Origin: Trebouxia sp. TZW2008
Taxonomy: Eukaryota; Chlorophyta; Trebouxiophyceae; Trebouxiales; Trebouxiaceae
NCBI GenBank assembly: GCA_002118135.1
Contig: BDIU01000079.1
Location: 211,935-275,934 of the forward strand
DNA: 64,000 bases
Direction of reading: 5' to 3'
Of this stretch, positions 1 through 11,138 are shown in pieces. The notes under the pieces were generated by a model. It did not search any database, was not told where the DNA came from, and saw only the letters and a list, made by a program, of their open reading frames with translations. Position numbers and translations under genes: made by a program. Positions within the stretch are counted from its first letter, which is position 1. Every line of letters begins with the position of its first letter.

Positions 1-1193
1 GAACCACTGGCAGGCCTAAAGGTGGGTCAGCTGTATTCACGTGCTGCTGTTGTGCTTGTGCTGCGGGAGCCTTGCACACCCACAAAAGCCTCAGAACGCA
101 GAACACAGGTCCAGGGGTTGTGCCAGGCGTGGGCTTGGCAGCAGGAGGACCATATTCTCCATGCCCTGCCCTTGCATCATGTCTATTGCATCATCAATAC
201 CCTGTAGTGTACACAGAACAGCAGTGACGGGCTGGTTCTGCAGGAGCTTTGCATTTCCTCAAGAGCCTGAGGATGCAGATTCAGGTGTTGTGCCATGTGC
301 TTATCATGATTGCAGCATGCAACGGATCTGCAATTGGGATGTATGTGTCAGCTGTTTGCAAACACTGCTGTTGTGCTTGTGTTGCAGGAGCTCTGCATAC
401 CCACAAAGGCCTCAGGACACAGGTTCAGGGCTTGTGCCAGGCCTGGCAGCAGGAAGACCGTACCCTCCATGCCCCACCCTTACACCATGCCCATGGTGTC
501 ATCAACGCCCTACACCGTGGTCCCTATAGCGACAACATGCCTATGCCTATGCTGCAGGGGCTCTGCATACCCACAAGGGCTTGAGGACGCAGGTCCAGGG
601 CTTGTGCCAGGCCTGGGCTTGGCAGCAGGAAGACCGTATCCTCCATGCGCTGCCTCTACACCATGTCCACGGCATCATCAACGCCCTCTACTGTGCCCAC
701 TACAGCGGCGCCTGTGTAGAGTTTCTGCCCAAGTTCTCTCCGGACACTGTCTGGGAAAAGCTCAAGGCGAGTGTTCATCACCTTGATTTACTTTGTTTAT
801 GTCTCTTTTCTGGTTTTGAGCTCACTTTGCCTTTCTGTGACAAGCTCAAGGTAAGACTGGATTTTGTCATATCTGCTGTCCAGTCACGTGGCTTACGACA
901 GGGTGTCATCATTTGCACCAGCCTGGCATGGTATTTATCAATGTAATGCTTGTTTCTGGATCCTTTGTGAGCAGCTTTGCGCTTGTCGTCGTGTGTGACA
1001 TGCCAGTGAGATTTTGCAACCCGGCTAGGCGCAACAAGAAGCAAAAAAGTGCCTCCGAGAGACCTGTGTCTGAAGCCATCTTGTATCAGCGCAAATTGGG
1101 CATCTCACCTGTTTGCTTTGTGTGATAACTGTTCTTATCTCATGTCTCCTGCTGCTGCTGCTGCTGCTGCTGCGTCTGCTGCTGCTGCTGATG

Positions 1194-1249
<56 letters not shown>

Positions 1250-4200
1250 AGCAATGTGCAAAGTGACAAGGTGCTGAATGCTACAGAGGCGACAAGGCAC
1301 ACAAACAACTCAATCAGCTGCTGAATGCTGCAGAGGCAAGAGGATCCAGTCACAGTATACATGGGCGTGCCCACCATGTACAGCTACCTGCTGTCCAAGT
1401 ACGACGCAGCGTCACAGCAGGATCAGCAAGAAGCTAGGTGGGGTTCCGCTTGGAGCATGCATAGGGCTTGTTGATGTACCTGTGTGTCTGCCTTGCTGAT
1501 TTGTTCTCCGTCTGGCTGAGGGGGGCTTATTCTAGGCGATCATTCATGTACAGCAAGTCTTACTGCAGCTACATCTATTCTTTTGTCTGGCTGAGTCGTG
1601 CCCACCATGTACAGCCACCTGCTCTTCAATTATGATGCATCGTCACAGCAGGATCAGCAAGATGGGTTGAGGCCCTTTATGGATGCATGCTTAAGGCACA
1701 ATGCTGAGCGCTTGTGCGGCACTCCCAAGTTGGATGCATGCAAACGCCACTGCTGAGCTTCCATGCATCTCCTCTGTTACTCCTGCTTTCCTTTTCATTG
1801 TGCTGACGGGTGCGCATGATAGACAATTGGTCAGATACAACAAACGTGCCTGCAGCTCTGTAACCACAGACCAGATATACATGCATGAGGGCTTTGTGTC
1901 TCTTCATGAATGTAGTAGCTCAACAAGTGCACTTGGAGGCATCCGTACGCAACAGACAGTGTCAACATCAGATTTCAACATTTACAGAAGAACGCAAAAC
2001 CAGTACAACTGTATTAAGTCACAACGTTGTCGCTTGTTGGACTTTCTGGCAACAGCTGGGGGTGTTCTGTGTGCATAGGGAGGCAGCCAAGAGGCTACGT
2101 CTGACTGTGAGTGGGTCTGCGGCTTGCCCCCTGCCAGTCATGAGCAAGTGGGAGAAGCTTTCAGGTAGGGCAGATTGTTGTTCTGCAACCGCAATCTATT
2201 GCCTGTGACGAGCCAATCTATTGACCTTTCTCATCGCAATTGCTTCCACTAGAATACACTTCTTGTTTGGAATCATGCTTGTATAGCTTACTTCAGAAAG
2301 CCTCTTCCTGTCCTTTTCTGCTGCACTCTTTGCTCAAGTGAAGCGTGCTTTCCTTAACATGCATAATGCAAAATTTGAAAAAGCTGCTCCTGCCTGCTTG
2401 AGAAGGCGCATAGAAGCTGAGTGCACTGTCATTGTCTGGAACATGCATGGCATGGTCTGACCTGACAGGACTTGAGCTACACAAAGCTAGCACCCGTGTC
2501 AAGATGTGTCGTCTATCATGTTTACAACCATGGTCATCGTCATCGTCACTCTGTGTCTTGCAGTCAAAAGCAAAGTGCAACTTGCAGGTGAGAAGCTATT
2601 GGAGCGATATGGCATGACAGAGACAGGCATGGTGGTCAGTAATCCCCTTCAAGGTACGCTTCATCCTATGTATCACTCCCTATTACTTTTCTGCCTTCTT
2701 CCTCTGGGATCTCTGCTGTTTGCAAATAATCACCTTTTCTTTGGCTGTGCCTTGAAGCGTCTTGCGTCCTGATGTCTCAAACTTCAGGTGCTGGCTTCCT
2801 GCACGGTACTGGACGTCAGCAATCTTTAAGCATGGATCTTGTGCTTATGCGCACTCTAAATCAGCTGTGCTGACCTCTCACTGTACCACAATGAATCACT
2901 GCACTGTGCTAGCATTTCAAAATGTGGCTGCTGTGCCTACCTTGCTGACCACCAGAAAGCTGCAGACCGCATGCTTATCATTGATATGGTAGGTGTAGCA
3001 CTGCAGTCTAAATGTAGTGGTGTGAGAAACTAGCACCTCGCCATCTAGCCAGCAATGCTTTTTATCTCATATGCGCTCTGTAATAGTTGTTTTGATTGCA
3101 ATGCACGGCACAGCACTTTGGTCATGTTTGCTATGCACACTGCATTCATGTATCAGCAGCAGCAGAGTGTACGGAAAGTCTTCAGCATTGCCTATCTTTC
3201 ATTTAAGCATTGACACAAGGTTGAACAACAGATGCAGCTACCTGTGCCCAGCAGAGTTCAAAATTGACCAAGTGACTTCAATCCCAGCGCTGCAGCATCA
3301 ATGTTGAGCAATCATCTGCACACAGTGCCAACATGCAGGCCATATAACACATTGTATAGTATACTGTGCAAGGCTGCTGGGCATTGCTTGCTGCCGGAGG
3401 CAGTGACTGCATACACATTGACACGGCTTGCTACAATAATGCAAGAATCATTGCCATCAGGCATTTTACAGTCTGAGTAACCATGCTGAGGAGTAACAGT
3501 ACTGGTTTATTCAATTTTGATATCAGCTGATTGCAATTTAGCATGAGAAAAAGTAATCAGTGCCTGTGAGTTTCTGTGCAGGAGACAGGCGTCCTGGCAC
3601 AGTGGGGCTACCCCTGCCAGGGGTCTCCGTCAAAGTGGCTCCCCTCCCTGAAGATGCTGATGAAGAGCAACAGGAAGGAGACAACTTTGTGCAAGGTCAG
3701 ACTGCTGACATAGTTTTGTTGCCAGCATTTTCATGAATGCATTTCCAAATAAGGCAAACAATTTGTGCTTGGGGATGAGAAAAGTCGTCGTGGCGCTCAG
3801 ATTCTAGGTGTCAGCTGTCCATGTTGCAGCAGTGACTTGCACATCGATTGCTGTTTAAGTTGGCATCAATCAGAAACAAACGCAAATTGGTGGCAAAGCA
3901 CACAAAATTGGCAGCGCCACATCTGTCTGGCAGAATAAAAGAAGCATTAGCTGGCACAGCATGGCACAAAATTTGTACAGAAATACCTAGCATCTATGCC
4001 TGCAGGTGCATGGTAGCATGAGTGACATCATGGTCCTCATTAAACTTGTTGCTATCTTGAAGATTGTGATTGCTGTTTTGTCAAATTCTGCGACTGTTGT
4101 TGATATGGTCATGAAGCCACTGTGCTCCAGGGCCAGGTGAGCTGCTGGTGAAGGGGGACAACCTGTTCAAGGAGTACTGGCGTCGCCCAGATGCCACTGC

Positions 4201-5709
4201 AGCAGCCTCCCATGCACTAGACTTCATGCTGTGCTGTCAAGCGTCCTTTATGTCTTCACGCTTTGCCTGCTGTGCTGCAGGGCCAGGTGAGCTGCTGGTG
4301 AAGGGGGACAACCTGTTCAAGGAGTACTGGCGCCGCCCAGATGCCACTGCAGCAGCCTCCCATACACTAGACTTCATGCTGTGCCTGCTGTGCTGTCAAG
4401 CGTGCTTTACGTCAAGCTTCATGCTTTGTCTGCTGTGATGCAGAGCCAGGTGAGCTGCTGGTGAAGGGGGACAACCTGTTCAAGGAGTACTGGCGTCGCC
4501 CAGATGCCACTGCAGCAGCCTCCCATGCACTAGACTTCATACTGTGCTGTCAAGCGTCCTTTATGTCTTCACGCTTTGCCTGCTGTGCTGCAGGGCCGGG
4601 TGAGCTGCTGGTGAAGGGGGACAACCTGTTCAAGGAGTACTGGCGCCGGCCTGATGCCACTGCAGAGGCCTTTGACCAGGACGGCTGGTTCCAGACGGGC
4701 GATACTGCAGCGTCTCAGGTAGACCTGCAGCATCATTTCACACCATCTCAATGTAGTCTGCAAATAGCCCACCCATCCAACAATCCTGAGTCCTATAGCC
4801 GCTCACTTTCACAATCAGATCGGCAGGTCAGATTGCGTTGATTGCAGCATTGAGCAGGTTGGAACCTGTGCTGTTAAGCCCTTGACTCACCAGGAATGTG
4901 GCGAACCTCAAGAAAAAAAAGCAGACTGCAAATTCCATGTCGTTGTGTGACTGCTTTCAGGGTGACCCACCTTATTGGAAGATCCTGGGACGCTCTTCAG
5001 TGGACATCATCAAGAGCGGCGGCTACAAGATCAGCGCTCTAGGCATTGAGAATGCGCTGCTGGCTCACCCAGACATCAGCGAGTGCGCTGTGGTTGGCAT
5101 TGAAGATGAAGTGCAGGGCCAGATAGTGGCAGCTGTTGTGGCATGCAATGAGGGTTCTGATGAGGTAAATGTCAGTCAGTGAGTCAATCATGTAGTCAGT
5201 CACTCAACTGATCCATTATTTGATCAATCAAGTGATTGAGCTTCTGGGATACTTAATGGGTTCATGCAGACAACGTCAGAAGTCAACTAATGTTTGTTGT
5301 TTGACAAACCAAAACACGTACTTTTCCAAGCCTTTAATTCAGTCCATACTGGAAGGGCTTCCATAGTCACTGTCTGTGAGCTGGCCGGCAAGCGTACATC
5401 AACAGATGGTGGCATTGAAAGAAAAGTCCACGCCGAAAGTCCGCGCCGTCAGGCATCATAGCAGACGCCTCTGTCTTAAGAGGCAGCCCGGGACATTATG
5501 GCGCCCATGCAGGCATAGAGTGACTACTTTGGCATTGACTTGTATGTGTTTTGCAGGTCACTCTGGATGGTTTGCAACAATTTGCAGCAGACCGCTTGCC
5601 TCCATATCAGATACCCAAGCTGTTGAAGCTCACAGATAGCATTCCGCGAAATGCTATGGGCAAGATCAACAAGAAAGAGCTAGTCAAGCAAATGTTTTCC
5701 AAGTCATGA
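1..5709 (+). CDS. ACSF3: Malonyl/acyl-CoA synthetase, ACSF3 type (3' part; 5' end outside window)
   Basis: ATP-dependent acyl-CoA ligase of the ANL superfamily; ACSF3/AAE13 relatives activate malonate to malonyl-CoA in mitochondria or cytosol. Exons that join in phase: 558-766, 1334-1437, 2079-2164, 2588-2653, 3582-3695, 4594-4718, 4961-5164, 5557-5709. Seen in order: [71 protein letters not shown], the A8-like [20 protein letters not shown] and the C-terminal [11 protein letters not shown] containing the expected catalytic lysine. The N-terminal ATP-binding loop would lie upstream of base 1. The first listed exon ends at a GC donor (767) in phase with the next exon; a GT donor at 851 is also in phase and would add 28 residues. 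Three exons have degenerate tandem copies in adjacent introns. The protein ends FSKS, which is not a classical peroxisomal signal. Family assignment is firm; malonate specificity is inferred. Confidence 0.9.
45..540 (+). repeat. Three degenerate upstream copies of ACSF3 exon 558-766
   Basis: Copies begin near 67, 244 and 387; the working exon begins at 558, giving spacings of about 177, 143 and 171 bp. Copy 1 still translates to QAWAWQQED and LPLHH but its acceptor reads ctgcgg instead of ctgcag. Copy 2 keeps only the first ~55 bases. Copy 3 keeps ttgcag and about 130 bases, lacks two codons (AW) and then diverges before the donor. Each copy carries the preceding intron end plus the 5' part of the exon, not the donor. 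Confidence 0.85.
1147..1250 (+). repeat. Interrupted (CTG)n microsatellite in an ACSF3 intron
   Basis: About 34 CTG-type triplets with a few interruptions (cgt, gat, ctc). It lies between exons 558-766 and 1334-1437. Open frames across it (poly-Ala, poly-Ser) are by-products of the repeat and join nothing. Confidence 0.9.
1270..1300 (+). repeat. Short copy of the 5' edge of ACSF3 exon 1334-1437
   Basis: gctgaatgctacagaggc here matches gctgaatgctgcagaggc at the true acceptor 54 bp downstream, including the AG of the 3' splice site. Confidence 0.6.
1594..1670 (+). repeat. Degenerate downstream copy of ACSF3 exon 1334-1437
   Basis: Translates to [21 protein letters not shown] against [21 protein letters not shown] (given as matches, shortened) in the working exon. 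The first ~25 bases of the exon are missing, and no donor follows at the equivalent position. Confidence 0.8.
4131..4593 (+). repeat. Three upstream copies of ACSF3 exon 4594-4718
   Basis: Copies start at 4131, 4281 and 4444, with the working exon at 4594 (spacings 150, 163, 150). Each keeps a 3' splice site (ctccag or tgcag) and about 70 nearly identical exon bases encoding [20 protein letters not shown], then diverges to a shared tail that is not the exon's own second half. All three read gccag-gtgag just inside the exon; the working copy reads gccgg-gtgag. Confidence 0.9.
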
Positions 5710-5818
5710 GCCACTGCTGCACCCAAAAGCATAGCCAGATCAGCCAACCTGATCAGATTCAGTAACTTCATACATTCGTTGATTTCGAATAACTTGACTT
5801 TCAGCAGGGGCTGCAGAC

Positions 5819-6349
5819 TATATATACATATATCTATATGTTGCTTCACTGACCACTGACCATAGGGTTTGCCACAGTGTTTCATAGGGTTTTGTCATGA
5901 TTTGTCATCAAGCATGTGGGTCAGGGTGTGTGTATATCATTACATAAGTCTGGCATTTCAAAGCATAGGTTTTATGAATTCCAAAAGCACAGCTGTCTGT
6001 CTATGTCTATGTGCTTGACCCTATGTGACGGAAGCTTGACACGGCATTTTCCTTAAAAATAAAAAGAAAACAGGGAGTCCAGTACTTAGGGCTTCACTTC
6101 TACTACTATTGTCTATTGAAAAGATAGATAGAATAGAGTAGAATACAGTAGGAATGAGCAATGTGACGCAAGCTTGACAGCTTGAAAGGCACTACTTTGT
6201 GGATTCTGTGTTCTCTTAGTAAAAACAGATCAGCAAAGAAAGTTGTTTGGAAGCAGTCAAGCTGTCAAGTAGTAATGGTTACTAAGGATGCTGCATGACA
6301 CACGCCGCGCTTGCGCGGCACACGCTGCCACTGACACACGCTACATCAT
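5819..6349 (+). mobile_element. Left inverted arm of a composite mobile element
   Basis: This ~530 bp segment is the reverse complement, with about 85-90% identity by eye, of 8826-9503. It begins in an AT-rich tatata run followed by ttgcttcactgaccactg and ends at ctacatcat. It contains no coding sequence. Confidence 0.85.
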
Positions 6350-8440
6350 CAGCTATGCGTTTGTTCCGCTGCTACCTTCTCTCAGGTCAGCAATTTACTC
6401 TGGTTACCGATAACCAACCTAATACATTCTTGCAAGCTCAACCTCATTTATCTTGCTGCCAAACTCGGTGGAGTGAGTATTTGCAATGCTTCAGCTTCTG
6501 CTGGGTCCACAGACCAGGAAGGCATAATGTTCCTAACCCTGTTAGTCGCAACTCTGATTTCAAAAGCCTCAATGCACTTATTGCTGTGGCAACAAGGAGA
6601 TCTGCTCAAAAGCACTCCTCTTCCTCTTCATCTCCTCCCTGAGCCATCTGTGCTCAGAAGCGCAGTACTGGCACACCTGCTACTGGTGCTAATTCTCAAG
6701 CTGTGGGCCGTCGTAAGGTTACTCAAACACCTTCTGCAGTCATGGATCGTGCTGATGTTGCAGACCCATCCTCTTCACCTGCAGAACCTTCACCTATTTG
6801 TATTGATTTATCCTTTTGTCAATCAAGCAATGGCTTTGATTCAGACGAATCTAGTCTTGTTCGAGAAATTGCTGAAGCATATGCTGCTGTCCCTTTCTTT
6901 GCTGATGAGCAAGACACTGCAAACATGATTTATATTGAGGGTTTGTGGTGGAAGGACACATGCATAGTGGTTCCGAATTCCCCGGAAACCAAGCGCCTGA
7001 TTCAGGACCTTCATGATCATCCAACAGCTGGATATTTTGGCGTTTACGAAACCCTGAAGGCAATCATGAGCCGTTTCTACTGGCTTGGCGCCGACAAGGA
7101 GGTGCGTGATTACATCCGTCATTGTCCCAGCTGTCAACTCCAGTTGTAACAGACTTACGTCTTGAGATCCAGGAATTAACATGTCGGCACGTAGGTTCGG
7201 ACTTTTGCGCACAAGAAAGGTGCTAAGAGCTTAAGTTCGGGTCCTCTCCACGAAATAGTCGTGGGTTCGAATCCGGTATGTTGCACTAGTTAACTTCTTC
7301 TGCAAAGCTATCTGGCTTATTGCAAACCTTTAGAAGTACCCGCTAAACCCTTCCTTTAGAAGTACCCGCTAAACCCTTCCATACCATCACTACTGATGAC
7401 ATTACTGACTTACCTAAGACGCTTGATGGTCACAATGCCATTGCTGTCTTTTGTTGTAATTTAACTAAATATGTCTATTTAGTGCCTTGCACTGACAAAT
7501 CTGATGCTATGGATTGGGCTAATATGTATGCTCAGCTTGTGGTTCAGCATGAGGGCATAGCTAAGGTCATAACCTGTGACCGAGGTCCCCAATTCAATAG
7601 CATTGTCAGTAAAGCATTAGCTATGTGTCTTGGCTCTGAGCGGAGGCTTTCCTCAGCCAGACACCCTCAAACTGATGGGCAAACTGAACGCACGAATCAT
7701 GTTGTGAAGATGTCCTTCGGCATTATGTATCTCCTTTCATGTCTGATTGGGACAAGAAGCTGTTTTTGGCTCAGTTCTCTATCAATAATGCTTGGCATGA
7801 AACAGTGCAGCAAACACCTTTCCTTCTGAATCATGGCAGAGCTGCTGCCACCCCTCTTGACATCCTCCTACCTAATAGGAAGGATGTTCATAACCCTTTG
7901 TCTTGCAAATTGCTGAGAAGCTGCAGCGCTTTGTTGCACGTGCTAGAAAGCTCACTATTGTAGCTCAGCAGCCTCACAAGCGCTATTATGATGCAAAGCA
8001 TACTGCGATGCACTTTGCAGTCAATGATGAGGTCCTTCTGTCTACTAATGGACTTCTTCTCAGGATTGCTGACACTAGCAAGCTTGCACCCAAATAAGTG
8101 AGCCCTTTCAAAATCACGAAGCGTATTGGCAATGTTGCCTATAGGCTTGACCTACCTGAGACTATGAAGATTCACGATGTCTTTCATGTTTCTCTGCTCA
8201 AACGCTATCATAGGGCTGGCCGCATTCAGCCACCACCACCTGCTGACATCATTGATGGGAAGTGGAGTCCATTTTGGACCATAGGCTTATTAAGCGTGAG
8301 CGCAAGAACAAGATTGAATACCTCATCAAATTTATCGGGTATGGTCCTGAACATAACTTAGGGCAAGGCATGTGGGTAATTGTGAGCAGCTCATACAGGA
8401 CTACTGGTCCGGCAAACCAGAGTCTGAGCGCCTAGTGATT
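6350..8440 (+). pseudogene. Broken Ty3/gypsy pol fragment (RNase H to integrase C-terminus)
   Basis: Remains of a chromovirus-like pol polyprotein. Recognisable in order: the end of RNase H (FTLVTDNQ, then VHRPGRHNV, 6360-6560), the integrase zinc-binding region with H...H...HCPSC (about 7010-7140), the integrase core (ITCDRGPQFNS, RHPQTDGQTERTNH, 7560-7700), the GPFKI/RLDLP-type segment (8098-8210) and a chromodomain-like tail in a shifted frame (about 8270-8345). Reverse transcriptase, protease and gag are absent. Frame changes, stops, a 26-bp duplication (7331-7382) and a short insertion at about 7147 show it is dead. It sits inside long inverted arms and no direct LTRs were seen. The parts are described only; no intact element is implied. 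Confidence 0.85.
7147..7288 (+). mobile_element. tRNA-like short insertion (SINE candidate) in the integrase remnant
   Basis: About 140 bp interrupting the integrase fragment between CPSCQ and the core. It begins gtaac, has a box A-like stretch (cggcacgtaggttcgg, 7182-7197) and a perfect B-box-like ggttcgaatcc (about 7263-7273). agtt flanks it on both sides, a possible 4-bp target duplication. The cloverleaf is poor, so this is a tRNA-derived insertion rather than a working tRNA. Confidence 0.6.
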
Positions 8441-8825
8441 ATGCTCAACTCACTGTGTTCTCGTGCACATGCAAGGAAGCTAAAGGAGCATCCTTTCGGC
8501 TCTGGCATGTGGCACATATCTCACTGTGCAGCGCTATTCGACAATGGCACTTGCTGCAACCTTTCTTCATGTAGTGTACCGGCATTACGCGAACGTCAGG
8601 CTCTGCACCCTGCCAAGGAGCATTGCTTTGTGTACATACATGCAGTGCAGCTTGTAGCTCTGTGTACATGACTGATTACTGCTTTATGTTGCAGGAATTC
8701 TGGCTCAGCTCACTACATCTCTGACTCAGCTCACTGCAGCATCTGCATGCTGACACTGCAGGGACTGCGTACAGACGCTCTGCGCACCTGTTGCAGTGAA
8801 GAAGATCACTGGCAGATTTTGAATT

Positions 8826-9503
8826 ATGATGTAGCGTGTGTCAGTGGCAGCGGGGTGAAAGCAGGGGGGGTCAGCGTGTGTGTCATGCAGCATCCTCAGT
8901 AATTATTGGTAATAAGTAATTAGTGATTATAACCATTACTACTTGACAGCTTGACTGCTTTCAAACAACTTTCTCTGCATATCTGTTATTACTAACAAAA
9001 CACAGAATCCACAGAGTAGTGCCTGTGTAACGCCGCAGGGGTGTTACGGTCTATAATCCAGGGCAATGACCGGATTGGCACTTATGGGTCGGGCTTTTTA
9101 CTCACAACTGAGTGTAGGACTGTGAAGGTCGACTCCCTTTCACGGAGTTAGGCCGTGGTTCGATTCCTAGCCAATCCGAATTGTTAATGTCAAGCTTGCG
9201 TTACACTGCTCATTCCTACTCTATTCTATCTATCTTTTCAGTAGATAATAGTAGTCGAAGTGAAGCCTTAAGTACTAGACTCCCTGTTTTTTAAAAGGAA
9301 AATGCTGTGTCAAGCTTGCGTCACATAGGGTCAGCCACATAGACAGCGCACTTGAAGTCATAAAACCTATGGTTTGAAATGACAGACTTATGTAATAATA
9401 TGCACACACCTTGATCCGCATGCTTGATAACAAACCAGGACAAAACCCTATGAAACACTGTTGCAAACCCTATGGTCAGTGGTCAGTGAAGCAAATATAT
9501 ATA
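8826..9503 (-). mobile_element. Right inverted arm of the composite mobile element
   Basis: Reverse complement of 5819-6349, from atgatgtagcgtgtgtcagtgg to the terminal gaagcaaatatatata (segments compared, both under the length limit in parts). It is longer than the left arm because a tRNA-like insertion sits at about 9029-9180. The two arms make the element 3.7 kb. Confidence 0.85.
9027..9181 (+). mobile_element. Second tRNA-like short insertion (SINE candidate) in the right arm
   Basis: This segment is absent from the left arm, so it inserted after the arms formed. It starts gtaac like the 7147 insertion, has ggcacttatgggtcgg (box A-like), the B-box-like ggttcgattcc, and closing ends ggattgg/ccaatcc that pair perfectly. 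Order and spacing match the first insertion. Confidence 0.6.
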
Positions 9504-10325
9504 CCACTGACCATCTGCTGTTACTAGGGGTTTGCAGTGTTATGTCGTGTTTATGTCATGCGGGATACGCAGCTACAGCTTGACAATGTACACTGTCAGA
9601 ATTGTTTGTCACATTGATATGACGTCACGCATCAGCCCCTTTTTGATCCGCCGTTACAAGGCTGATGATTCCAATGTCATGTCGGCCACAATATTTGGTG
9701 GCGTGCAATTATGCCAATTACAGCATGGTTGATTTAGCACTCAGACTGCCTTGCAGCTTTTCAAGTCACTGCATGTTGTATCAGAGCAATGCCGGGGATT
9801 TGTGTGGGGGCAATTGCATCTTGCAATATATCGGCATCATTATAGCATGCACAACTACTGTCATGTGTCGGCGAAAACTGATCTGATAGGATCTGACTTG
9901 TAGCAGAAATTGATCCATGTGATTACGACTCAGCGACGCGTCAGCGTTCCATGTGGCTTATGGAAATCTGTAGCGGATCACGTGAGAGATGATAGCAGCC
10001 AATCTGCTCCTCTTCACGATCAGCTTTGGCCTCCTCCAGCATTCCTCAACCCTGAGTCTAAGCCCTAATTATAAGCCTTCTTCAGCTTCCCGCGCTGACT
10101 GCAACTGCGCAGATCAGCGAAACTGGCGACCAGTATAGAAAGCATCGCCGCAAGCTCAGCTGCCACAACCGTGAGGCTTCGCCTGCAACAGTTAGCTTGC
10201 GGCGGCTGCTGATCCAAAGTTTGGCGACCTCAGAGTAGTGCGTCCACCACCTTATCTTCTCCATCGAACGACTTGGGGTCGACTGTGTTGTTGGCTGTAG
10301 TTAGCCGTTGTTGGCTGCCGACGAC
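9504..10325. other. Intergenic region upstream of DIP1984-family copy 1
   Basis: No supported exon. It includes a near-palindrome (tgacaatgtacactgtca, 9580-9597) and, from about 10080, sequence shared with the region before copy 2 (21868 onward), such as gcttgcggcggctgctg near 10196, which probably holds the promoter and 5'UTR. Confidence 0.5.
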
Positions 10326-10938
10326 ATGAAGCTCGCAGAGCTGCTACTGCAGCGTGCACAATTGCAGAAGGATTTAGCAGAGAAGACCGAGCTGATCTCC
10401 GACAACATCCAAGTGCTGGAGGGCGAAAAGCCAGTTGAGGACGTCGACAAGGTGTTTCAAGGTCAGACACATTGCTGTACATGTGTTCTGTTGTCAACAG
10501 CTCTTAGCGCATGTGCTACATGCACTCTCTTTGCTGTCGTGCGGTACTCGTGCTTGCGTCTGCAACTGGACATGCCATGCTTCTCCTTCTTGACCTCTGA
10601 GCTTTCTTTTTGCTGCTGCAGAGTACTGGACGACAAACGAGCAACTTGAACTAATGCAGCGTCAAATTCAGGACATCAACGTCAAGGCTGCCTACGACTC
10701 CTCCATGACCATGTCTCACGCACTCGTCCGCCGGGAGCTGCTTCGCAAGCAAATTCAGACGCTGACATCCATTCTACAAAGCGCTACGGCCGACAACAGA
10801 TACAACACCAAGGACCTTCGTCGCATTGCAGTCGTCGATGTACCTGCTCTGAAGGAAAAGTTGTCAGCAATCAAGAAGCAGTCTCAGCAGATGGATGTCA
10901 ACGTACAGAAGCGCAACTGGGACATTGATGTACCTTGA
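10326..10938 (+). CDS. DIP1984-family (DUF6847-like) protein, copy 1
   Basis: Two exons, 10326-10461 and 10622-10938, joined in phase 1; about 150 aa. It matches the layout of the mainly bacterial DIP1984 family: N-terminal MKLAELLLQRAQLQKDL, a VLEGEKP segment, RRELLRKQIQ, RYNTKDLRRI, VDVPALKEK and a C-terminal NWDIDV. The family has no known function; its heptad-rich helices suggest a coiled-coil bundle. A near-identical paralogue with the intron at the same position lies at 22120. The first methionine fits the family N-terminus exactly. A bacterial origin by transfer is inference. Family call is from recalled consensus, hence not full confidence. Confidence 0.8.
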
Positions 10939-11138
10939 GCCAGCTTTTGCTGTGCTGTGACTTGATACGTGAAGCATGCTGATCTGGACCCAGAGGAAGT
11001 TGGCAAGCCTCCCGGGTAGGCTCACGGAGGTCAGGAAGTGTCAATGCACAATCCTGAACAACAGTCGCAGATGAGCCAGGGCAAATTCTGAATCAGCAGC
11101 ATTCTTAGTGTCCTGAGCAAACTGCAACAGCCTTTTCT

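Noticed and set aside
1025..1377. Poly-Ser and poly-Ala open frames on both strands
   Set aside because: They are produced by the CTG tract in an intron and connect to no supported exon.
4569..4772. Antisense open frame across the ACSF3 exon
   Set aside because: It is the complement of a conserved coding exon without its own support.
9070..9175. Functional tRNA gene
   Set aside because: Acceptor ends pair and a B-box is present, but the T stem has mismatches and the anticodon region does not fold into a normal arm.
5819..9503. Complete LTR retrotransposon
   Set aside because: Terminal repeats are inverted, and gag, protease and reverse transcriptase are absent.
10326..10938. Prefoldin or SSNA1/DIP13 centriole protein
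   Set aside because: Helical size is similar, but the MKLAE start, EGE.P, VDV and NW..V landmarks match the DIP1984 family instead.
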